The notes: a model not told the origin generated them from the letters alone. A DNA stretch of 64,000 nt from Streptococcus sp. 596553 (GCF_900411395.1 NZ_OXCQ01000004.1:95606-159605); one strand, 5' to 3'; positions 18,580-29,322 are shown, counted from the first letter of the stretch. Numbers and translations are program-made.

Positions 18580-18606
18580 TTGAAATCGGTTACTGTATGG
18601 TATACT
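18580..18606 (+). promoter_or_regulatory. pflB promoter with CcpA-type cre site
   Basis: TATACT (18601-18606) is the -10. TTGAAA at 18580-18585 or an overlapping TTGTTG is the -35. TGAAATCGGTTACT (18581-18594) fits cre TGWAANCGNTNWCA at all but the last base, so it covers the -35 and spacer. CcpA control of pyruvate formate-lyase is established in streptococci. Confidence 0.65.
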
Positions 18607-18661
18607 TGACTCATGAATGTAACAGATGGTTGTTACTAGAAAGAAAAAAGAGGACATTAAC

Positions 18662-20986
18662 ATGGTTGTTAAAACAGTTGTTGAAGCACAAGATATTTTT
18701 GACAAAGCTTGGGAAGGCTTCAAAGGCGTAGATTGGAAAGAAAAAGCAAGTGTATCACGCTTTGTACAAGCTAACTACACACCTTACGATGGAGACGAAA
18801 GCTTCCTTGCAGGACCAACAGAACGTTCACTTCACATCAAAAAAATTGTAGAAGAAACTAAAGCTCACTACGAAGAAACTCGTTTCCCAATGGACACTCG
18901 TCCAACATCTATCGCTGACATTCCAGCAGGATTTATCGATAAAGAAAATGAAGTTATCTTCGGTATCCAAAACGATGAACTCTTCAAATTGAACTTCATG
19001 CCAAAAGGTGGTATCCGTATGGCTGAAACTACTTTGAAAGAAAATGGATACGAACCAGATCCAGCTGTTCACGAAATCTTTACTAAATACGTAACAACAG
19101 TTAACGACGGTATCTTCCGTGCCTACACTTCAAACATCCGTCGCGCTCGTCACGCACACACTGTAACTGGTCTTCCAGATGCATACTCACGCGGACGTAT
19201 CATCGGTGTTTACGCACGTCTTGCTCTTTACGGTGCAGACTACTTGATGCAAGAAAAAGTAAACGACTGGAATGCAATTGAAGAAATCGATGAAGAAACA
19301 ATCCGTCTTCGTGAAGAAATCAACCTTCAATACCAAGCATTGCAACAAGTTGTTCGCTTGGGTGACCTTTACGGAGTTGATGTTCGCAAACCAGCGATGA
19401 ACGTTAAAGAAGCGATCCAATGGGTTAACATCGCTTTCATGTCTGTCTGCCGTGTTATCAACGGTGCTGCTACATCTCTAGGTCGTGTACCAATCGTATT
19501 GGACATCTTTGCAGAACGTGACCTTGCTCGTGGTACATTTACTGAATCAGAAATCCAAGAATTCGTTGATGATTTCGTTATGAAACTTCGTACAGTTAAA
19601 TTTGCTCGTACAAAAGCTTACGACCAATTGTACTCAGGTGACCCAACTTTCATCACAACTTCTATGGCTGGTATGGGTAACGACGGTCGTCACCGTGTTA
19701 CTAAGATGGACTACCGTTTCTTGAACACTCTTGACAACATCGGTAACTCTCCAGAACCAAACTTGACAGTTCTTTGGACTGACAAATTGCCATACAACTT
19801 CCGTCGCTACTGTATGCACATGAGCCACAAACACTCTTCTATCCAATACGAAGGTGTAACAACAATGGCTAAAGACGGATATGGTGAAATGAGCTGTATC
19901 TCATGCTGTGTGTCTCCACTTGACCCAGAAAATGAAGAACAACGCCACAACATCCAGTACTTCGGTGCGCGTGTAAACGTATTGAAAGCCCTTCTTACTG
20001 GTTTGAACGGTGGTTACGACGATGTTCACAAAGACTACAAAGTATTTGACATCGAACCAATCCGTGACGAAGTTCTTGAATTTGAATCAGTTAAAGCTAA
20101 CTTTGAAAAATCTCTTGACTGGTTGACTGACACTTACGTAGATGCTTTGAATATCATCCACTATATGACTGATAAGTACAATTACGAAGCTGTTCAAATG
20201 GCCTTCTTGCCAACTAAACAACGCGCTAACATGGGATTCGGTATCTGTGGATTTGCCAACACTGTTGATACATTGTCAGCTATCAAATACGCTACAGTTA
20301 AACCAATCCGTGACGAAAATGGCTACATCTACGATTACGAAACAATCGGTGAATACCCACGTTGGGGTGAAGATGACCCACGTTCAAACGAATTGGCAGA
20401 ATGGTTGATCGAAGCTTACACAACTCGTCTACGTAGCCACAAACTTTATAAAGACGCAGAAGCTACTGTATCACTTTTGACAATCACATCTAACGTTGCT
20501 TACTCTAAACAAACTGGTAACTCACCAGTCCACAAAGGTGTATACCTCAACGAAGATGGTTCTGTAAACTTGTCTAAACTTGAATTCTTCTCACCAGGTG
20601 CTAACCCATCTAACAAAGCTAAAGGTGGCTGGTTGCAAAACTTGAACTCACTTTCTAGCCTTGACTTTAGTTATGCAGCTGATGGTATCTCATTGACTAC
20701 TCAAGTTTCACCTCGCGCTCTTGGTAAGACTCGTGACGAACAAGTTGATAACTTGGTAACAATCCTTGATGGTTACTTTGAAAACGGTGGACAACACGTT
20801 AACTTGAACGTTATGGACTTGAACGATGTTTACGAAAAAATCATGTCAGGCGAAGACGTTATCGTACGTATCTCTGGATACTGTGTAAACACTAAATACC
20901 TCACTCCAGAACAAAAAACTGAATTGACACAACGTGTCTTCCACGAAGTTCTTTCAATGGATGACGCCTTGGATGCATTGAGCTAA
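18662..20986 (+). CDS. pflB: Formate C-acetyltransferase (pyruvate formate-lyase)
   Basis: PflB is a glycyl-radical enzyme that splits pyruvate with CoA into acetyl-CoA and formate during mixed-acid fermentation without oxygen. The 774 residues carry the catalytic cysteine pair C415-C416 in SCISCCVSP. The radical glycine G739 lies in [16 protein letters not shown] near the C-terminus. It needs PflA activation, and pflA is not in this window. The ATG at 18662 follows AAGAGGA and agrees with the family N-terminus; an in-frame ATG 36 bp upstream lacks a good site. Codon use indicates very high expression. Confidence 0.97.
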   Translation: MVVKTVVEAQDIFDKAWEGFKGVDWKEKASVSRFVQANYTPYDGDESFLAGPTERSLHIKKIVEETKAHYEETRFPMDTRPTSIADIPAGFIDKENEVIFGIQNDELFKLNFMPKGGIRMAETTLKENGYEPDPAVHEIFTKYVTTVNDGIFRAYTSNIRRARHAHTVTGLPDAYSRGRIIGVYARLALYGADYLMQEKVNDWNAIEEIDEETIRLREEINLQYQALQQVVRLGDLYGVDVRKPAMNVKEAIQWVNIAFMSVCRVINGAATSLGRVPIVLDIFAERDLARGTFTESEIQEFVDDFVMKLRTVKFARTKAYDQLYSGDPTFITTSMAGMGNDGRHRVTKMDYRFLNTLDNIGNSPEPNLTVLWTDKLPYNFRRYCMHMSHKHSSIQYEGVTTMAKDGYGEMSCISCCVSPLDPENEEQRHNIQYFGARVNVLKALLTGLNGGYDDVHKDYKVFDIEPIRDEVLEFESVKANFEKSLDWLTDTYVDALNIIHYMTDKYNYEAVQMAFLPTKQRANMGFGICGFANTVDTLSAIKYATVKPIRDENGYIYDYETIGEYPRWGEDDPRSNELAEWLIEAYTTRLRSHKLYKDAEATVSLLTITSNVAYSKQTGNSPVHKGVYLNEDGSVNLSKLEFFSPGANPSNKAKGGWLQNLNSLSSLDFSYAADGISLTTQVSPRALGKTRDEQVDNLVTILDGYFENGGQHVNLNVMDLNDVYEKIMSGEDVIVRISGYCVNTKYLTPEQKTELTQRVFHEVLSMDDALDALS

Positions 20987-21011
20987 TCAAGTGTTTAAGT
21001 AATGAAATAAG

Positions 21012-21046
21012 GAACCCTCGGTCAGTCGACTGAGGGTTGTTTTTTG
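21012..21046 (+). terminator. pflB terminator
   Basis: AACCCTC and GAGGGTT arms with an inner GTC/GAC pairing, followed by GTTTTTTG. Confidence 0.88.
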
Positions 21047-21126
21047 GGATCTTAAATTCCTTAAGTCAGGTACTGAAATGTCTGACCGGGATTCAAAGAT
21101 ACTTGTTGAGTTGCGGGAGGTATTTG

Positions 21127-21269
21127 ATACTCAATGAAAATCAAAGAGCAAACTAGCCGCAGGTTGCTCAAAGCACCGCTTTGAGGTTGTAGATAAGACT
21201 GACAAAGTCAGTCACACATATACGGCAAGGCGAAGCTGACGTGGTTTGAATTTTATTTTCGAAGAGTAT
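21127..21269 (+). repeat. BOX element (A-B-C)
   Basis: Runs from ATACTCAATGAAAATCAAA to TTCGAAGAGTAT. It contains the boxB-like part GACTGACAAAGTCAGTC and boxC CGAAGCTGACGTGG. It lies between convergent pflB and the trk genes. Confidence 0.88.
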
Positions 21270-21271
21270 GA

Positions 21272-21314
21272 AAATAAAAACACCACACTTTGTAAGACAC
21301 AAGGTGTGGTTGTA
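21272..21314 (-). terminator. Terminator of the trk operon
   Basis: On the minus strand, ACCACACCTTGT and ACAAAGTGTGGT pair around GTCTT, followed by GTTTTTATTTT. Confidence 0.85.
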
Positions 21315-21316
21315 TT

Positions 21317-22756
21317 TTATCTCTTAGACCAAGTTCTCTTCATAAAGAGAAGGAGGATTGGGTAAATCTCCAAACGACCTGCAATCATTGCAAAGGAGAG
21401 GAGAATTTTTGAGATGGGACTAAAGATTGAGAAACTAGAAGTGGTTCCTAGGATAGGCCCGATATTATTGAAGCAGCTAAAGACAGCACTGGTAACGACT
21501 AGGAAATCATTGCTATCTAGGCTGACAATAAAGATAAGTGCTAGCAAAATCATAGCATAGATGACAAAGTACTTGAGAATCTTATGCTGGGTATCTTTAT
21601 CAATCACCGTTTTATTAACATGGAGGGTCAAAACACGGTGGGGCGATAGGATTGACAAAATCTGGTTTTTGGCAATTTTTGAAAGGATGAGGCCTCGAAT
21701 AACCTTGAGTCCACCTGCGGTTGATCCAGCAGAGCCACCGATTGCCATGAGAAAGAGGAGGATAAACTGGGAGAAGAGGGGCCAGTTGGTAATATCTCCA
21801 TATCCAAAACCAGTTGTTGTAATGATGTTGGAAACTTGGAAGAAGGCCATTTCAAAGCTCTTTGAAAATCCTGGGTAGAGATAGAGGGTATTAAGGCTAA
21901 TCAAGCCTGTAGAAACCAGCACGATGACCAAGTAAGCCCTAAGCTCTTCATCTCTAAAGAAGGCCTTGATGCGACGGAGCATAAGGAAGTAGTAGAGATT
22001 GAAATTTACCCCAAAAACTAGAACTCCTATACTAACTAGATAGGTAATCAGTGAGCTACCATAGTGAGCAATTCCGTCGTTATAGACGGTAAATCCTCCT
22101 GTACCTGCTGTTCCCATGGCAATGACAAAACTATCAAATAGGGGCATGCCAGCCAGATAATAGATGATGACAAAGAGGGAGAAGAGAGCTAGATAAAGGA
22201 GATAGAGAATCTGGGCAGTATTTTTTAGCTTGGATACTACTTTACCGAAAACAGGGCCAGGAACCTCAGCCTTCATCACCTCTAGGTGGCTATTTTTGGC
22301 ATTATCCATAATAGCAAGTGCAAAAACAAGCACTCCCATCCCTCCAATCAAGTGGGTAAAACTTCGCCAGAAGAGGAGGGAACGACTGAGAACCGAAACG
22401 TCGTTCAAAATAGTTGCTCCAGTAGTTGTAAAGCCAGAACTGATTTCAAAAAAGGCATCGATAACGCTGGGAATTTGTCTAGCAAAGACAAAGGGGAGAC
22501 CACCAAAGAAAGACCAAAGGATCCAACAGAGGGCCACAATCAAGACTCCCTCCTTGGCATAAATCCGTTGATTTTTGGGCTTTTGTAAAATTCCTGAACC
22601 GCCTAGTAATACGAGAATCCCAATCGTTGTAAAGAGAGCTGTAAAGACTTGGCTCGATTCACGGTAATAGATAGCGACAGACACAGGAACCAAAAGAAGA
22701 ACAGCTTCAATCAAAAGTAATTTTGAAAGGAGGTAACGAATCATACTTTTATTCAT
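21317..22756 (-). CDS. Trk/Ktr potassium uptake channel subunit
   Basis: A TrkH/KtrB-type membrane protein of 479 aa that conducts K+ with four pore-loop repeats. The glycine-containing pore segments are visible as SSGFTTTGATIL, GTAGTGGFTVYN, NIITTTGFGYGD and FNNIGPILGT, each preceded by membrane helices. It is encoded 3 bp after the TrkA-type gene on the same strand, so the two form one potassium uptake unit. The start ATG follows GGAGG at suitable distance. Whether K+ uptake is coupled to Na+ or H+ cannot be read from the sequence. Confidence 0.92.
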   Translation of the reverse strand: MNKSMIRYLLSKLLLIEAVLLLVPVSVAIYYRESSQVFTALFTTIGILVLLGGSGILQKPKNQRIYAKEGVLIVALCWILWSFFGGLPFVFARQIPSVIDAFFEISSGFTTTGATILNDVSVLSRSLLFWRSFTHLIGGMGVLVFALAIMDNAKNSHLEVMKAEVPGPVFGKVVSKLKNTAQILYLLYLALFSLFVIIYYLAGMPLFDSFVIAMGTAGTGGFTVYNDGIAHYGSSLITYLVSIGVLVFGVNFNLYYFLMLRRIKAFFRDEELRAYLVIVLVSTGLISLNTLYLYPGFSKSFEMAFFQVSNIITTTGFGYGDITNWPLFSQFILLFLMAIGGSAGSTAGGLKVIRGLILSKIAKNQILSILSPHRVLTLHVNKTVIDKDTQHKILKYFVIYAMILLALIFIVSLDSNDFLVVTSAVFSCFNNIGPILGTTSSFSIFSPISKILLSFAMIAGRLEIYPILLLFMKRTWSKR

Positions 22757-22759
22757 TTC

Positions 22760-24109
22760 TTACCTCGCGATCAAGTCATAAATCTTGGTGATGTTTGGCA
22801 ACAAGGTTGTTACTAGGAGCTTGTCTCCAACTTCCAACATATCCTCCCCGGTAGGGAAAATAGTCTTGCCCTTTCGAATGATGGCTGCAATAAGAACCCC
22901 TTTTTTCAATTTCAGTTGAGAAAGAGGTTTGGCAGTCATCTTATTAGCTTCCTTGATATGGAATTGCAGAGTTTCGATTTGACCATTGGCTAGATGGTGC
23001 ATGGCTTGAAGGTCTGAATACTGGGCATTAACCCGACCACGAATAAAGTGCATGATTGTATCTACAGCGATGCTTTTAGGTGTGATGATACTTGAAAAAT
23101 CAGGCGCATTGATAATCTCGAGTAGACTGGTTCGATTGACCTTGGTAATATTTTTCTGTACACCTACTCTGTCAAGGAACATCGAAGTAATCAGATTTTC
23201 CTCATCGACTCCTGTTAGAGTCGCAACGGCATCATAGTGTTGAGCACTTTCTTCTAGCAGGATATCTTTTGCAGTACCATCTCCTTGGACGATATGAAGA
23301 TTTGGAAATTTCTCGCTAAAGAAGCTAGCGATTTCAGGATTGATTTCAATAACCTTGGTATCGATACGACTGTCTTTGAGGATACCTAGTAGATAATAGG
23401 CAATTCTACCAGCTCCAACAATGAGAAGGCTCTTCACGGCACGAGACTTGAAATAATTATGGAAGAGCATCATGTCAACACGGTTACCAGTGACAAAGAT
23501 TCTATCTTTATCCTGTACAGTCATGTCACCGCTTGGAATGATAATTTGATGATCCCTCTCTATCGCACATACAATGACATTGCCAAATTTTTTCCGAAAA
23601 TCAGAAATGGGCATTTGGCAAAGACCACTGGAAGATTTTACAGTGAATTCCATCAAGCTGACCCGTCCCCCAAAGAAACGTTCGACAGATAGGGCGTTGG
23701 GGAAGTCAATGATATTCGCGATAGCGCGGGCAGCCAAGAGCTCAGGGTTAACGATAAGAGAAAAACCGAGAATATTCTTTTCCTTGAAATAAGAGTTAGA
23801 ATATTCAGGGTTCCGCACCCGAACGATGGTCTCTTTAGCTCCCATTTTTTTGGCTAGAACGGCTGCAATCATGTTCACTTCATCGTATTCAGTCAGGGCG
23901 ATAAAGATATCACAATCCTGGACACTGGCTTGCTCAAGGATGGTAAAATCGGCCCCGTTACCAAGGATACCCATGATATCAAAGCGATTAACAATATGAT
24001 TGAGGACAGCTTCGTCTTGCTCAATCAGCAAAACATCATGCTTTTCTGCAACCAAGGAGCGACAGAGGGCAAAACCAACTTTTCCCCCTCCGACAAGGAT
24101 AATTTTCAT
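22760..24109 (-). CDS. trkA: Trk potassium uptake regulatory subunit (two RCK domains)
   Basis: A cytoplasmic nucleotide-binding gating subunit of 449 aa with two tandem RCK units. TrkA_N 1 begins MKIILVGGGKVGFALCRSL (Rossmann glycines), with acidic residue E at the end of beta-2. TrkA_N 2 begins near residue 225 (LLIVGAGRIAYYLLGIL). Each is followed by a TrkA_C part (GLCQMPISDF and KPLSQLKLKKGVL). The duplicated form is typical of TrkA rather than KtrA. It precedes the channel gene by 3 bp. A TATGAT -10 lies just upstream on the minus strand. Confidence 0.92.
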   Translation of the reverse strand: MKIILVGGGKVGFALCRSLVAEKHDVLLIEQDEAVLNHIVNRFDIMGILGNGADFTILEQASVQDCDIFIALTEYDEVNMIAAVLAKKMGAKETIVRVRNPEYSNSYFKEKNILGFSLIVNPELLAARAIANIIDFPNALSVERFFGGRVSLMEFTVKSSSGLCQMPISDFRKKFGNVIVCAIERDHQIIIPSGDMTVQDKDRIFVTGNRVDMMLFHNYFKSRAVKSLLIVGAGRIAYYLLGILKDSRIDTKVIEINPEIASFFSEKFPNLHIVQGDGTAKDILLEESAQHYDAVATLTGVDEENLITSMFLDRVGVQKNITKVNRTSLLEIINAPDFSSIITPKSIAVDTIMHFIRGRVNAQYSDLQAMHHLANGQIETLQFHIKEANKMTAKPLSQLKLKKGVLIAAIIRKGKTIFPTGEDMLEVGDKLLVTTLLPNITKIYDLIAR

Positions 24110-24297
24110 AATAAAACCTACTTTTTCATGATGTAACTATCATACCTTTTTTCAAGAAAAAATGCACCTACTAGCTAATCACCAGAGTTTTTAGTAGGAA
24201 ATTTGCTATAAGGTAAAACTATACCCTAATCAATTGAAATAGCTATTAGCACCTTTCTCTGAAATATGGTATGATAAAGGATATACAAGGAGATAAA

Positions 24298-25146
24298 ATG
24301 AATAATAATTTACTGGTATTACAATCAGACTTTGGTCTGGTTGATGGTGCGGTATCGGCTATGATTGGAGTGGCTTTAGAAGAGTCTCCAACCTTAAAAA
24401 TCCATCACTTGACGCACGATATCACGCCTTATAATATTTTTGAGGGGAGCTATCGTCTCTTTCAGACGGTGGATTACTGGCCTGAGGGAACGACTTTTGT
24501 ATCGGTTGTCGATCCAGGTGTCGGCTCGAAACGTAAGAGTGTGGTTGCCAAGACTGCAAAAAATCAATACATTGTCACGCCAGATAATGGAACGCTTTCT
24601 TTTATCAAGAAACACGTTGGCATTGTAGCTATTCGTGAAATTTCTGAAGTGGCCAATAGACGTCAAAACACAGAGCATTCTTATACCTTCCACGGTCGTG
24701 ATGTTTATGCTTATACTGGTGCTAAACTGGCCAGCGGTCACATTACTTTTGAGGAAGTGGGGCCAGAGCTCAGTGTAGACCATATTGTAGAGCTTCCAGT
24801 CGTAGAGACCATCATTGAAGATCATTTGGTGAAGGGAGCTATTGATATTCTGGATGTGCGTTTTGGTTCGCTTTGGACCTCTATCACGCGAGAAGAATTT
24901 TACAAACTGGAACCAGACTTTGGTGACCGTTTTGAAGTGACTATCTATCACGCTGATATGCTGGTCTATCAAAATCAGGTTGTTTATGGCAAATCATTTG
25001 CGGATGTGAGAATTGGGCAACCCATCCTTTACATCAACTCTCTCTATCGTTTAGGTCTGGCTATCAACCAAGGTTCTTTTGCCAAGGCCTATAATGTGGG
25101 TGTCGGTTCATCTTGGACCATTGAAATAAAGAAAATAGAAGGATAA
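24298..25146 (+). CDS. SAM hydroxide adenosyltransferase family protein (DUF62)
   Basis: Proteins of this family hydrolyse S-adenosylmethionine to adenosine and methionine; relatives are fluorinases and chlorinases. The 282 residues show the substrate motifs LQSDFGLVDGAVSAMIG at the start, VVDPGVGSKRK near 80, TPDNGTL near 100 and HGRDVY near 135. The ATG at 24298 has AAGGAGA in front; an in-frame ATG at 24271 sits in the TATGAT -10 box and is rejected. It is followed 18 bp later by an ECF transporter S component, so both may serve salvage of an adenosine-type compound. Confidence 0.87.
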   Translation: MNNNLLVLQSDFGLVDGAVSAMIGVALEESPTLKIHHLTHDITPYNIFEGSYRLFQTVDYWPEGTTFVSVVDPGVGSKRKSVVAKTAKNQYIVTPDNGTLSFIKKHVGIVAIREISEVANRRQNTEHSYTFHGRDVYAYTGAKLASGHITFEEVGPELSVDHIVELPVVETIIEDHLVKGAIDILDVRFGSLWTSITREEFYKLEPDFGDRFEVTIYHADMLVYQNQVVYGKSFADVRIGQPILYINSLYRLGLAINQGSFAKAYNVGVGSSWTIEIKKIEG

Positions 25147-25164
25147 AATAGGAGAATAAATAGT

Positions 25165-25713
25165 ATGGAAATCAAATTTACAATTAAACAAGTTGTTGCT
25201 GTCGGAATTGGCGCTGCCCTCTTTGTCGTCATCGGGATGATCAACATTCCGACCCCTGTTCCCAATACAAGCATCCAGCTTCAGTATGCGGTACAAGCGC
25301 TACTTTCTATTATTTTTGGACCGATTATCGGTTTGCTTGTCGGGTTGATTGGTCATGCAATCAAGGACTCTCTTGCTGGCTACGGTCTTTGGTGGACTTG
25401 GATTATTGCTAGTGGTCTCTTTGGTCTAGCTGTCGGACTCTTTAGAAAATACATTCGAGTAACACAGGGTGTTTTTGAGTTGAAGGATATTGTCTTCTTT
25501 AACCTCATTCAGATTGTTGCAAATGCCCTTGTTTGGGGTGTCTTGGCACCACTTGGAGATGTTGTGATTTATCAAGAAGCGGCAGAAAAAGTATTTGCCC
25601 AAGGGATTGTTGCTGGAATTGCTAATGCTGTAACTGTAGCTATTGCAGGTACCCTTCTCTTGCTAGCTTATTCACGTACGCAGACTCGTTCAGGAAGTTT
25701 GAAAAAGGATTAA
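25165..25713 (+). CDS. ECF transporter substrate-binding (S) component, UPF0397 family
   Basis: A 182-residue membrane protein with about five to six hydrophobic segments ([79 protein letters not shown]). This is the UPF0397 type of S component. Current databases often name it riboflavin-related, while older comparative work grouped such systems with methylthioadenosine or methionine salvage. The DUF62 gene directly upstream favours the second view, but the ligand is not settled. The matching ATPase and T genes follow after a terminator and a BOX repeat. Confidence 0.85.
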   Translation: MEIKFTIKQVVAVGIGAALFVVIGMINIPTPVPNTSIQLQYAVQALLSIIFGPIIGLLVGLIGHAIKDSLAGYGLWWTWIIASGLFGLAVGLFRKYIRVTQGVFELKDIVFFNLIQIVANALVWGVLAPLGDVVIYQEAAEKVFAQGIVAGIANAVTVAIAGTLLLLAYSRTQTRSGSLKKD

Positions 25714-25720
25714 CATAAAG

Positions 25721-25747
25721 GAAAAGGCTGGGCAACCAGTCTTTTTC
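25721..25747 (+). terminator. Terminator after the S component
   Basis: GGCTGG and CCAGTC arms around GCAA-type loop, then TTTTTC. It separates the S component from the ATPase and T genes. Confidence 0.7.
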
Positions 25748-25857
25748 GATGTTTATAGACTAGTCAGGCAAGCAAGCTGGGATAGGAATCTTTTTGGCGC
25801 TAAGTTTTTAAGAGAAGAGTCTGCAAGAAGGGTTCGATTTATGATAAAATAGAAGTC

Positions 25858-25972
25858 TAATACTCTGCGAAAATCTCTTTAAACCGCGTCAGCTCTATCT
25901 GCAACCTCAAAACAGTGTTTTGAGCAACCTACGGCTAGCTTCCTGGTTTGCTCTTTGATTTTCATTGAGTAG
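25858..25972 (-). repeat. BOX element in reverse orientation
   Basis: The complement reads boxA (TACTCAATGAAAATCAAA) to boxC ending TTCGCAGAGTATTA, without boxB. A TATGATAAAATAG -10-like sequence lies at about 25841-25853, so the BOX probably forms part of the 5' leader of the ECF ATPase gene. Confidence 0.88.
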
Positions 25973-25995
25973 AAGAAGCGAATGAAGAGAGTAAG

Positions 25996-27678
25996 ATGAA
26001 AGAAGCTATAATTGAGTGGAAGGATTTCTCTTTCCAGTATGAAACGCAACAAGAACCAACCTTGCAAGGGGTGGACTTGACCATTTATAAGGGAGAGAAA
26101 GTCTTAATTGTTGGGCCATCTGGGTCAGGTAAGTCGACCTTGGGTCAATGTTTGAATGGGATTATTCCCAATATTTACAAGGGTCAGATGTCTGGAGAAT
26201 TTTTGATCAAGGGGCAAGCAGCATTTGATATGAGCATCTATGATAAATCTCATCTAGTCAGCACAGTTTTGCAGGATACAGATGGGCAGTTTATCGGGTT
26301 ATCCGTGGCAGAGGACTTGGCTTTTGCTCTAGAAAATGATGTAACAGCACTAGATGAGATGAAAAATCGTGTTCATAAATGGGCTGAAAAGCTGGACCTT
26401 CTTGATTTACTAGCTCAGAGACCTCAGGATTTGTCTGGTGGACAAAAGCAGCGAGTTAGTCTAGCTGGTGTCTTGATTGATGAGAGTCCGATTCTTTTGT
26501 TTGATGAGCCACTCGCCAATCTGGATCCCAAGTCAGGTCAGGATATTATCGAATTGATTGACCAGATTCATAAGGAAGAGGGGACGACGACTCTTATTAT
26601 CGAGCACCGTTTGGAGGATGTTCTGCATCGCCCTGTGGATCGGATTGTCTTGATTAATGATGGTCATATCCTATTTAATGGGAGCCCTGATCAGTTACTA
26701 GCGACTGATTTATTGACACACAATGGAATTCGGGAACCCCTTTATCTAACCACTCTCCGTCAATTGGGTGTGGATTTAGTCAAGGAAGAACAATTAGCAG
26801 ATCTGGATAACTTGTCTATCTCAAAAGGTCAGGTTCAGTTGCAGAATGAACTGGCAAAAGAAACCGTAGAATTGCAGTCACTCTTTAAATTAGAGGATTT
26901 GTCTTTTTCTTATGATGATAGACCGATTTTAAAATCCATTTATCTGGATATTAAAAAGGGCGAAAAGATTGCCATTGTCGGGAAAAATGGAGCAGGGAAA
27001 TCAACCCTAGCCAAGGCCATAAGTAGCTTTATCCAGACGGAAGGTCGCTATCTGTGGGAAGGGCAGGAGATCAAAGAAGATTCTGTTGCAGAGCGGGCGG
27101 AACGAGTAGGCTATGTGCTGCAAAATCCTAATCAAATGATTTCAACCAATATGATTTTTGATGAGGTGGCTCTGGGACTTCGTTTGCGAGGTGTGGACGA
27201 GCAGGAAATTGAAACGAGAGTCTATGAAACTTTGAAAATCTGTGGTCTTTATGAATTCCGTAATTGGCCTATTTCTGCCCTTTCGTTTGGACAGAAAAAA
27301 CGTGTCACTATTGCCTCGATTTTGGTTTTAGGAGCTGAAATTATCCTCTTAGATGAACCAACTGCAGGTCAAGACCAGAAGAACTATACTGAGATTATGG
27401 AATTTCTCGAAGAGTTGCATCAACAAGGGCATACCATTGTCATGATTACCCATGATATGCAATTGATGCTGGATTATTCAGACCGGGCCTTTGTCATGGT
27501 GGATGGGGAACTGATTGCCGATACCGATCCAGCTAGTTTGTTGAGCAATCCTGAGCTGTTAGTAAAAGCCAATCTAAAAGAAACTTCTATCTTCAACTTG
27601 GCTAAGAAACTCGACGTGGATCCACTTGCTTTAACGGCATTTTACAAAGAAAGGAGAGAAGGATGCAAGCAAAATTAA
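25996..27678 (+). CDS. ECF transporter energy-coupling ATPase, fused double-domain protein
   Basis: The 560 residues contain two complete ABC ATPase domains, equivalent to the EcfA1 and EcfA2 pair. Domain 1 has Walker [10 protein letters not shown] near residue 39, signature [12 protein letters not shown] and Walker [12 protein letters not shown]. Domain 2 has Walker [10 protein letters not shown] near 330, signature-like [12 protein letters not shown] and [10 protein letters not shown]. The protein overlaps the T-component gene by 16 bp. Fused ATPases of this kind belong to dedicated (group I) ECF systems serving one S component, probably the UPF0397 gene upstream. Confidence 0.93.
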   Translation: MKEAIIEWKDFSFQYETQQEPTLQGVDLTIYKGEKVLIVGPSGSGKSTLGQCLNGIIPNIYKGQMSGEFLIKGQAAFDMSIYDKSHLVSTVLQDTDGQFIGLSVAEDLAFALENDVTALDEMKNRVHKWAEKLDLLDLLAQRPQDLSGGQKQRVSLAGVLIDESPILLFDEPLANLDPKSGQDIIELIDQIHKEEGTTTLIIEHRLEDVLHRPVDRIVLINDGHILFNGSPDQLLATDLLTHNGIREPLYLTTLRQLGVDLVKEEQLADLDNLSISKGQVQLQNELAKETVELQSLFKLEDLSFSYDDRPILKSIYLDIKKGEKIAIVGKNGAGKSTLAKAISSFIQTEGRYLWEGQEIKEDSVAERAERVGYVLQNPNQMISTNMIFDEVALGLRLRGVDEQEIETRVYETLKICGLYEFRNWPISALSFGQKKRVTIASILVLGAEIILLDEPTAGQDQKNYTEIMEFLEELHQQGHTIVMITHDMQLMLDYSDRAFVMVDGELIADTDPASLLSNPELLVKANLKETSIFNLAKKLDVDPLALTAFYKERREGCKQN

Positions 27679-28493
27679 TTGGTTACCAGCATAGAGATAC
27701 TGCGATTCATCGCTTGTCAGGAGCTGGTAAACTCCTCTTTTTCATCCTCGTGTCATTGGCGGCCATGATTAGCTATGATACCAGACTGCTTGTTCTGATT
27801 GCTATCTTTTCGGTCTTTTTCCTCTATTTGTCAGAAATCCGTTTTAAAGATGTTTCCTTTGTGGCCGTTTTTGCGACGGTATTTGCGATTTTGAATGTCT
27901 TGATGGTCTATCTCTTTTCTCCCGAGTATGGGGTTGGACTTTACGGAGAGAGAAGTGTGATTTGGCAGGGAATCGGAGCCTACACTCTGACCAGCCAAGA
28001 GCTCTTTTATCTTCTAAATCTAGCCATTAAGTATCTTTGCACCATTCCTCTGGCTATTATCTTTTTGATGACAACTCATCCTAGTCAGTTTGCTTCTAGT
28101 TTAAATCAAATTGGTGTGCCTTACAAGATTGCCTATTCAGTCAGCCTGACCTTGCGCTATATTCCAGATTTGCAGGAAGAATTCTTTACCATCAAGATGT
28201 CTCAGGAAGCGCGTGGGATGGAATTATCCAAGAAGGCTTCTCTTATGCAACGAATCAAAGGAAATCTGCGCATTATTACACCCTTGATTTTTAGCTCGCT
28301 AGAACGCATTGATACCATTGCTACAGCTATGGAGCTTCGACGCTTTGGGAAAGAGAAAAAACGGACTTGGTATAGTTATCAGGCCTTGAAAAAAGGAGAT
28401 TATATTACCTTGCTCTTGGCAGCTGCTTTTTTAGTAGCTAGTTTACTACTTATCTTGCAGAATCAGGGACGATTTTACAACCCTTGGAAATAA
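27663..28493 (+). CDS. ECF transporter transmembrane (T) component
   Basis: The 276-residue EcfT-type protein links the ATPases to the S component. Membrane segments occupy the first half ([46 protein letters not shown]). The ATPase-contacting cytoplasmic helices carry the family motif [10 protein letters not shown] and AMELRRFG near 185-225, matching the A-R-G / R-R-F-G coupling signatures. It starts inside the ATPase gene, so it is translationally coupled. Nothing follows in the operon: about 300 bp of AT-rich DNA lies behind it. Confidence 0.9.
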   Translation: MQAKLIGYQHRDTAIHRLSGAGKLLFFILVSLAAMISYDTRLLVLIAIFSVFFLYLSEIRFKDVSFVAVFATVFAILNVLMVYLFSPEYGVGLYGERSVIWQGIGAYTLTSQELFYLLNLAIKYLCTIPLAIIFLMTTHPSQFASSLNQIGVPYKIAYSVSLTLRYIPDLQEEFFTIKMSQEARGMELSKKASLMQRIKGNLRIITPLIFSSLERIDTIATAMELRRFGKEKKRTWYSYQALKKGDYITLLLAAAFLVASLLLILQNQGRFYNPWK

Positions 28494-28809
28494 TATTGTC
28501 AAAGTTTTTATTAGATAAGTGAAGAGAAATTATTCTATAACTTTTTATTGATAGATTGTATGAGAAATAAAGTTAATAATTGTATGCTTGAAACTTTTTG
28601 ATAAAATATGAATTAGTTTGTACACTTTATAGTAGAATTTACACTACAAAATCAAAGTTATTCAAATATAATCATTTTTAACTAAGTTCAGTGTCACAAT
28701 GTAGAGACGATATAAAATAGTAAAAGTATTTAATTTAAATCGTGTTAATTTCATTTTGTATAAACATGGGAAAATATTGAATGTATATAATGACGGGAGA
28801 TGATTTACA
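28494..28809. other. AT-rich intergenic stretch
   Basis: No gene, strong repeat or U-tailed hairpin recognised. A TATAAT at 28786-28791 is a plausible -10 for the acetyltransferase gene, without a good -35. Confidence 0.5.
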
Positions 28810-29322
28810 ATGATAAGTTTAGAGCTGTTGTCTGAAGAAAATAGTTTAGACGTCTATTTTTTTGAAAAAGAGAATCAAGAGTATTTTGAGCGGAATTTAC
28901 CTCCTAGACCAGCTAACTATTTTGATTTAGAAGGTTTTAAAGAAATTACGAGGGAATTGTTAAGGGAACAAGAGAATCATGATGTCTACATGCATCTTAT
29001 TAGAGATGCACAAGGAGTTATGGTCGGAAGAATCAATTTAAGTGTTTTAGAGAATAATCGAAAAACAGCAGAGCTTGGGTATAGGATTGGGGAAAATGTT
29101 AGCAATTTAGGTTATGCCAGCGAAGCGGTTAAACTCGTTTTAGAAAAATCCTTCACGACTTATGGTTTCAATAGAATCATTGCAGGAACGGCAACAGGTA
29201 ATCTAGCCTCTCAGAAGGTGCTTTTAAAAAATGGCTTCATCTTTAGTAGGGTTATAGAAAATGACTTACAAATTCATAATGAGTGGCTTCATACAGCAGT
29301 ATTTGAAATAACGAGGTCATAA
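28810..29322 (+). CDS. GNAT family N-acetyltransferase, RimJ/RimL type
   Basis: A 170-residue acetyltransferase using acetyl-CoA. The fold markers are visible: VMVGRINLSVLENNRKTAEL (beta strands 2-4), then the acetyl-CoA loop GYRIGENVSNLGYASEAVKL near 95-115 in place of Q/R-x-x-G-x-G/A, then ASQKVLLKNGFIFSR near 140. Such RimJ/L-like enzymes modify N-terminal amines of proteins or small amines; the substrate cannot be told. The ATG follows GGGAGATG. Its upstream DNA is AT-rich and it stands alone, which could suit horizontal gain, but nothing proves this. Confidence 0.88.
   Translation: MISLELLSEENSLDVYFFEKENQEYFERNLPPRPANYFDLEGFKEITRELLREQENHDVYMHLIRDAQGVMVGRINLSVLENNRKTAELGYRIGENVSNLGYASEAVKLVLEKSFTTYGFNRIIAGTATGNLASQKVLLKNGFIFSRVIENDLQIHNEWLHTAVFEITRS

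Noticed and set aside
24394..24972. Open frame of 192 codons opposite the SAM-hydrolase gene
   Set aside because: Shadow of a well-supported gene; no promoter, ribosome site or domain.
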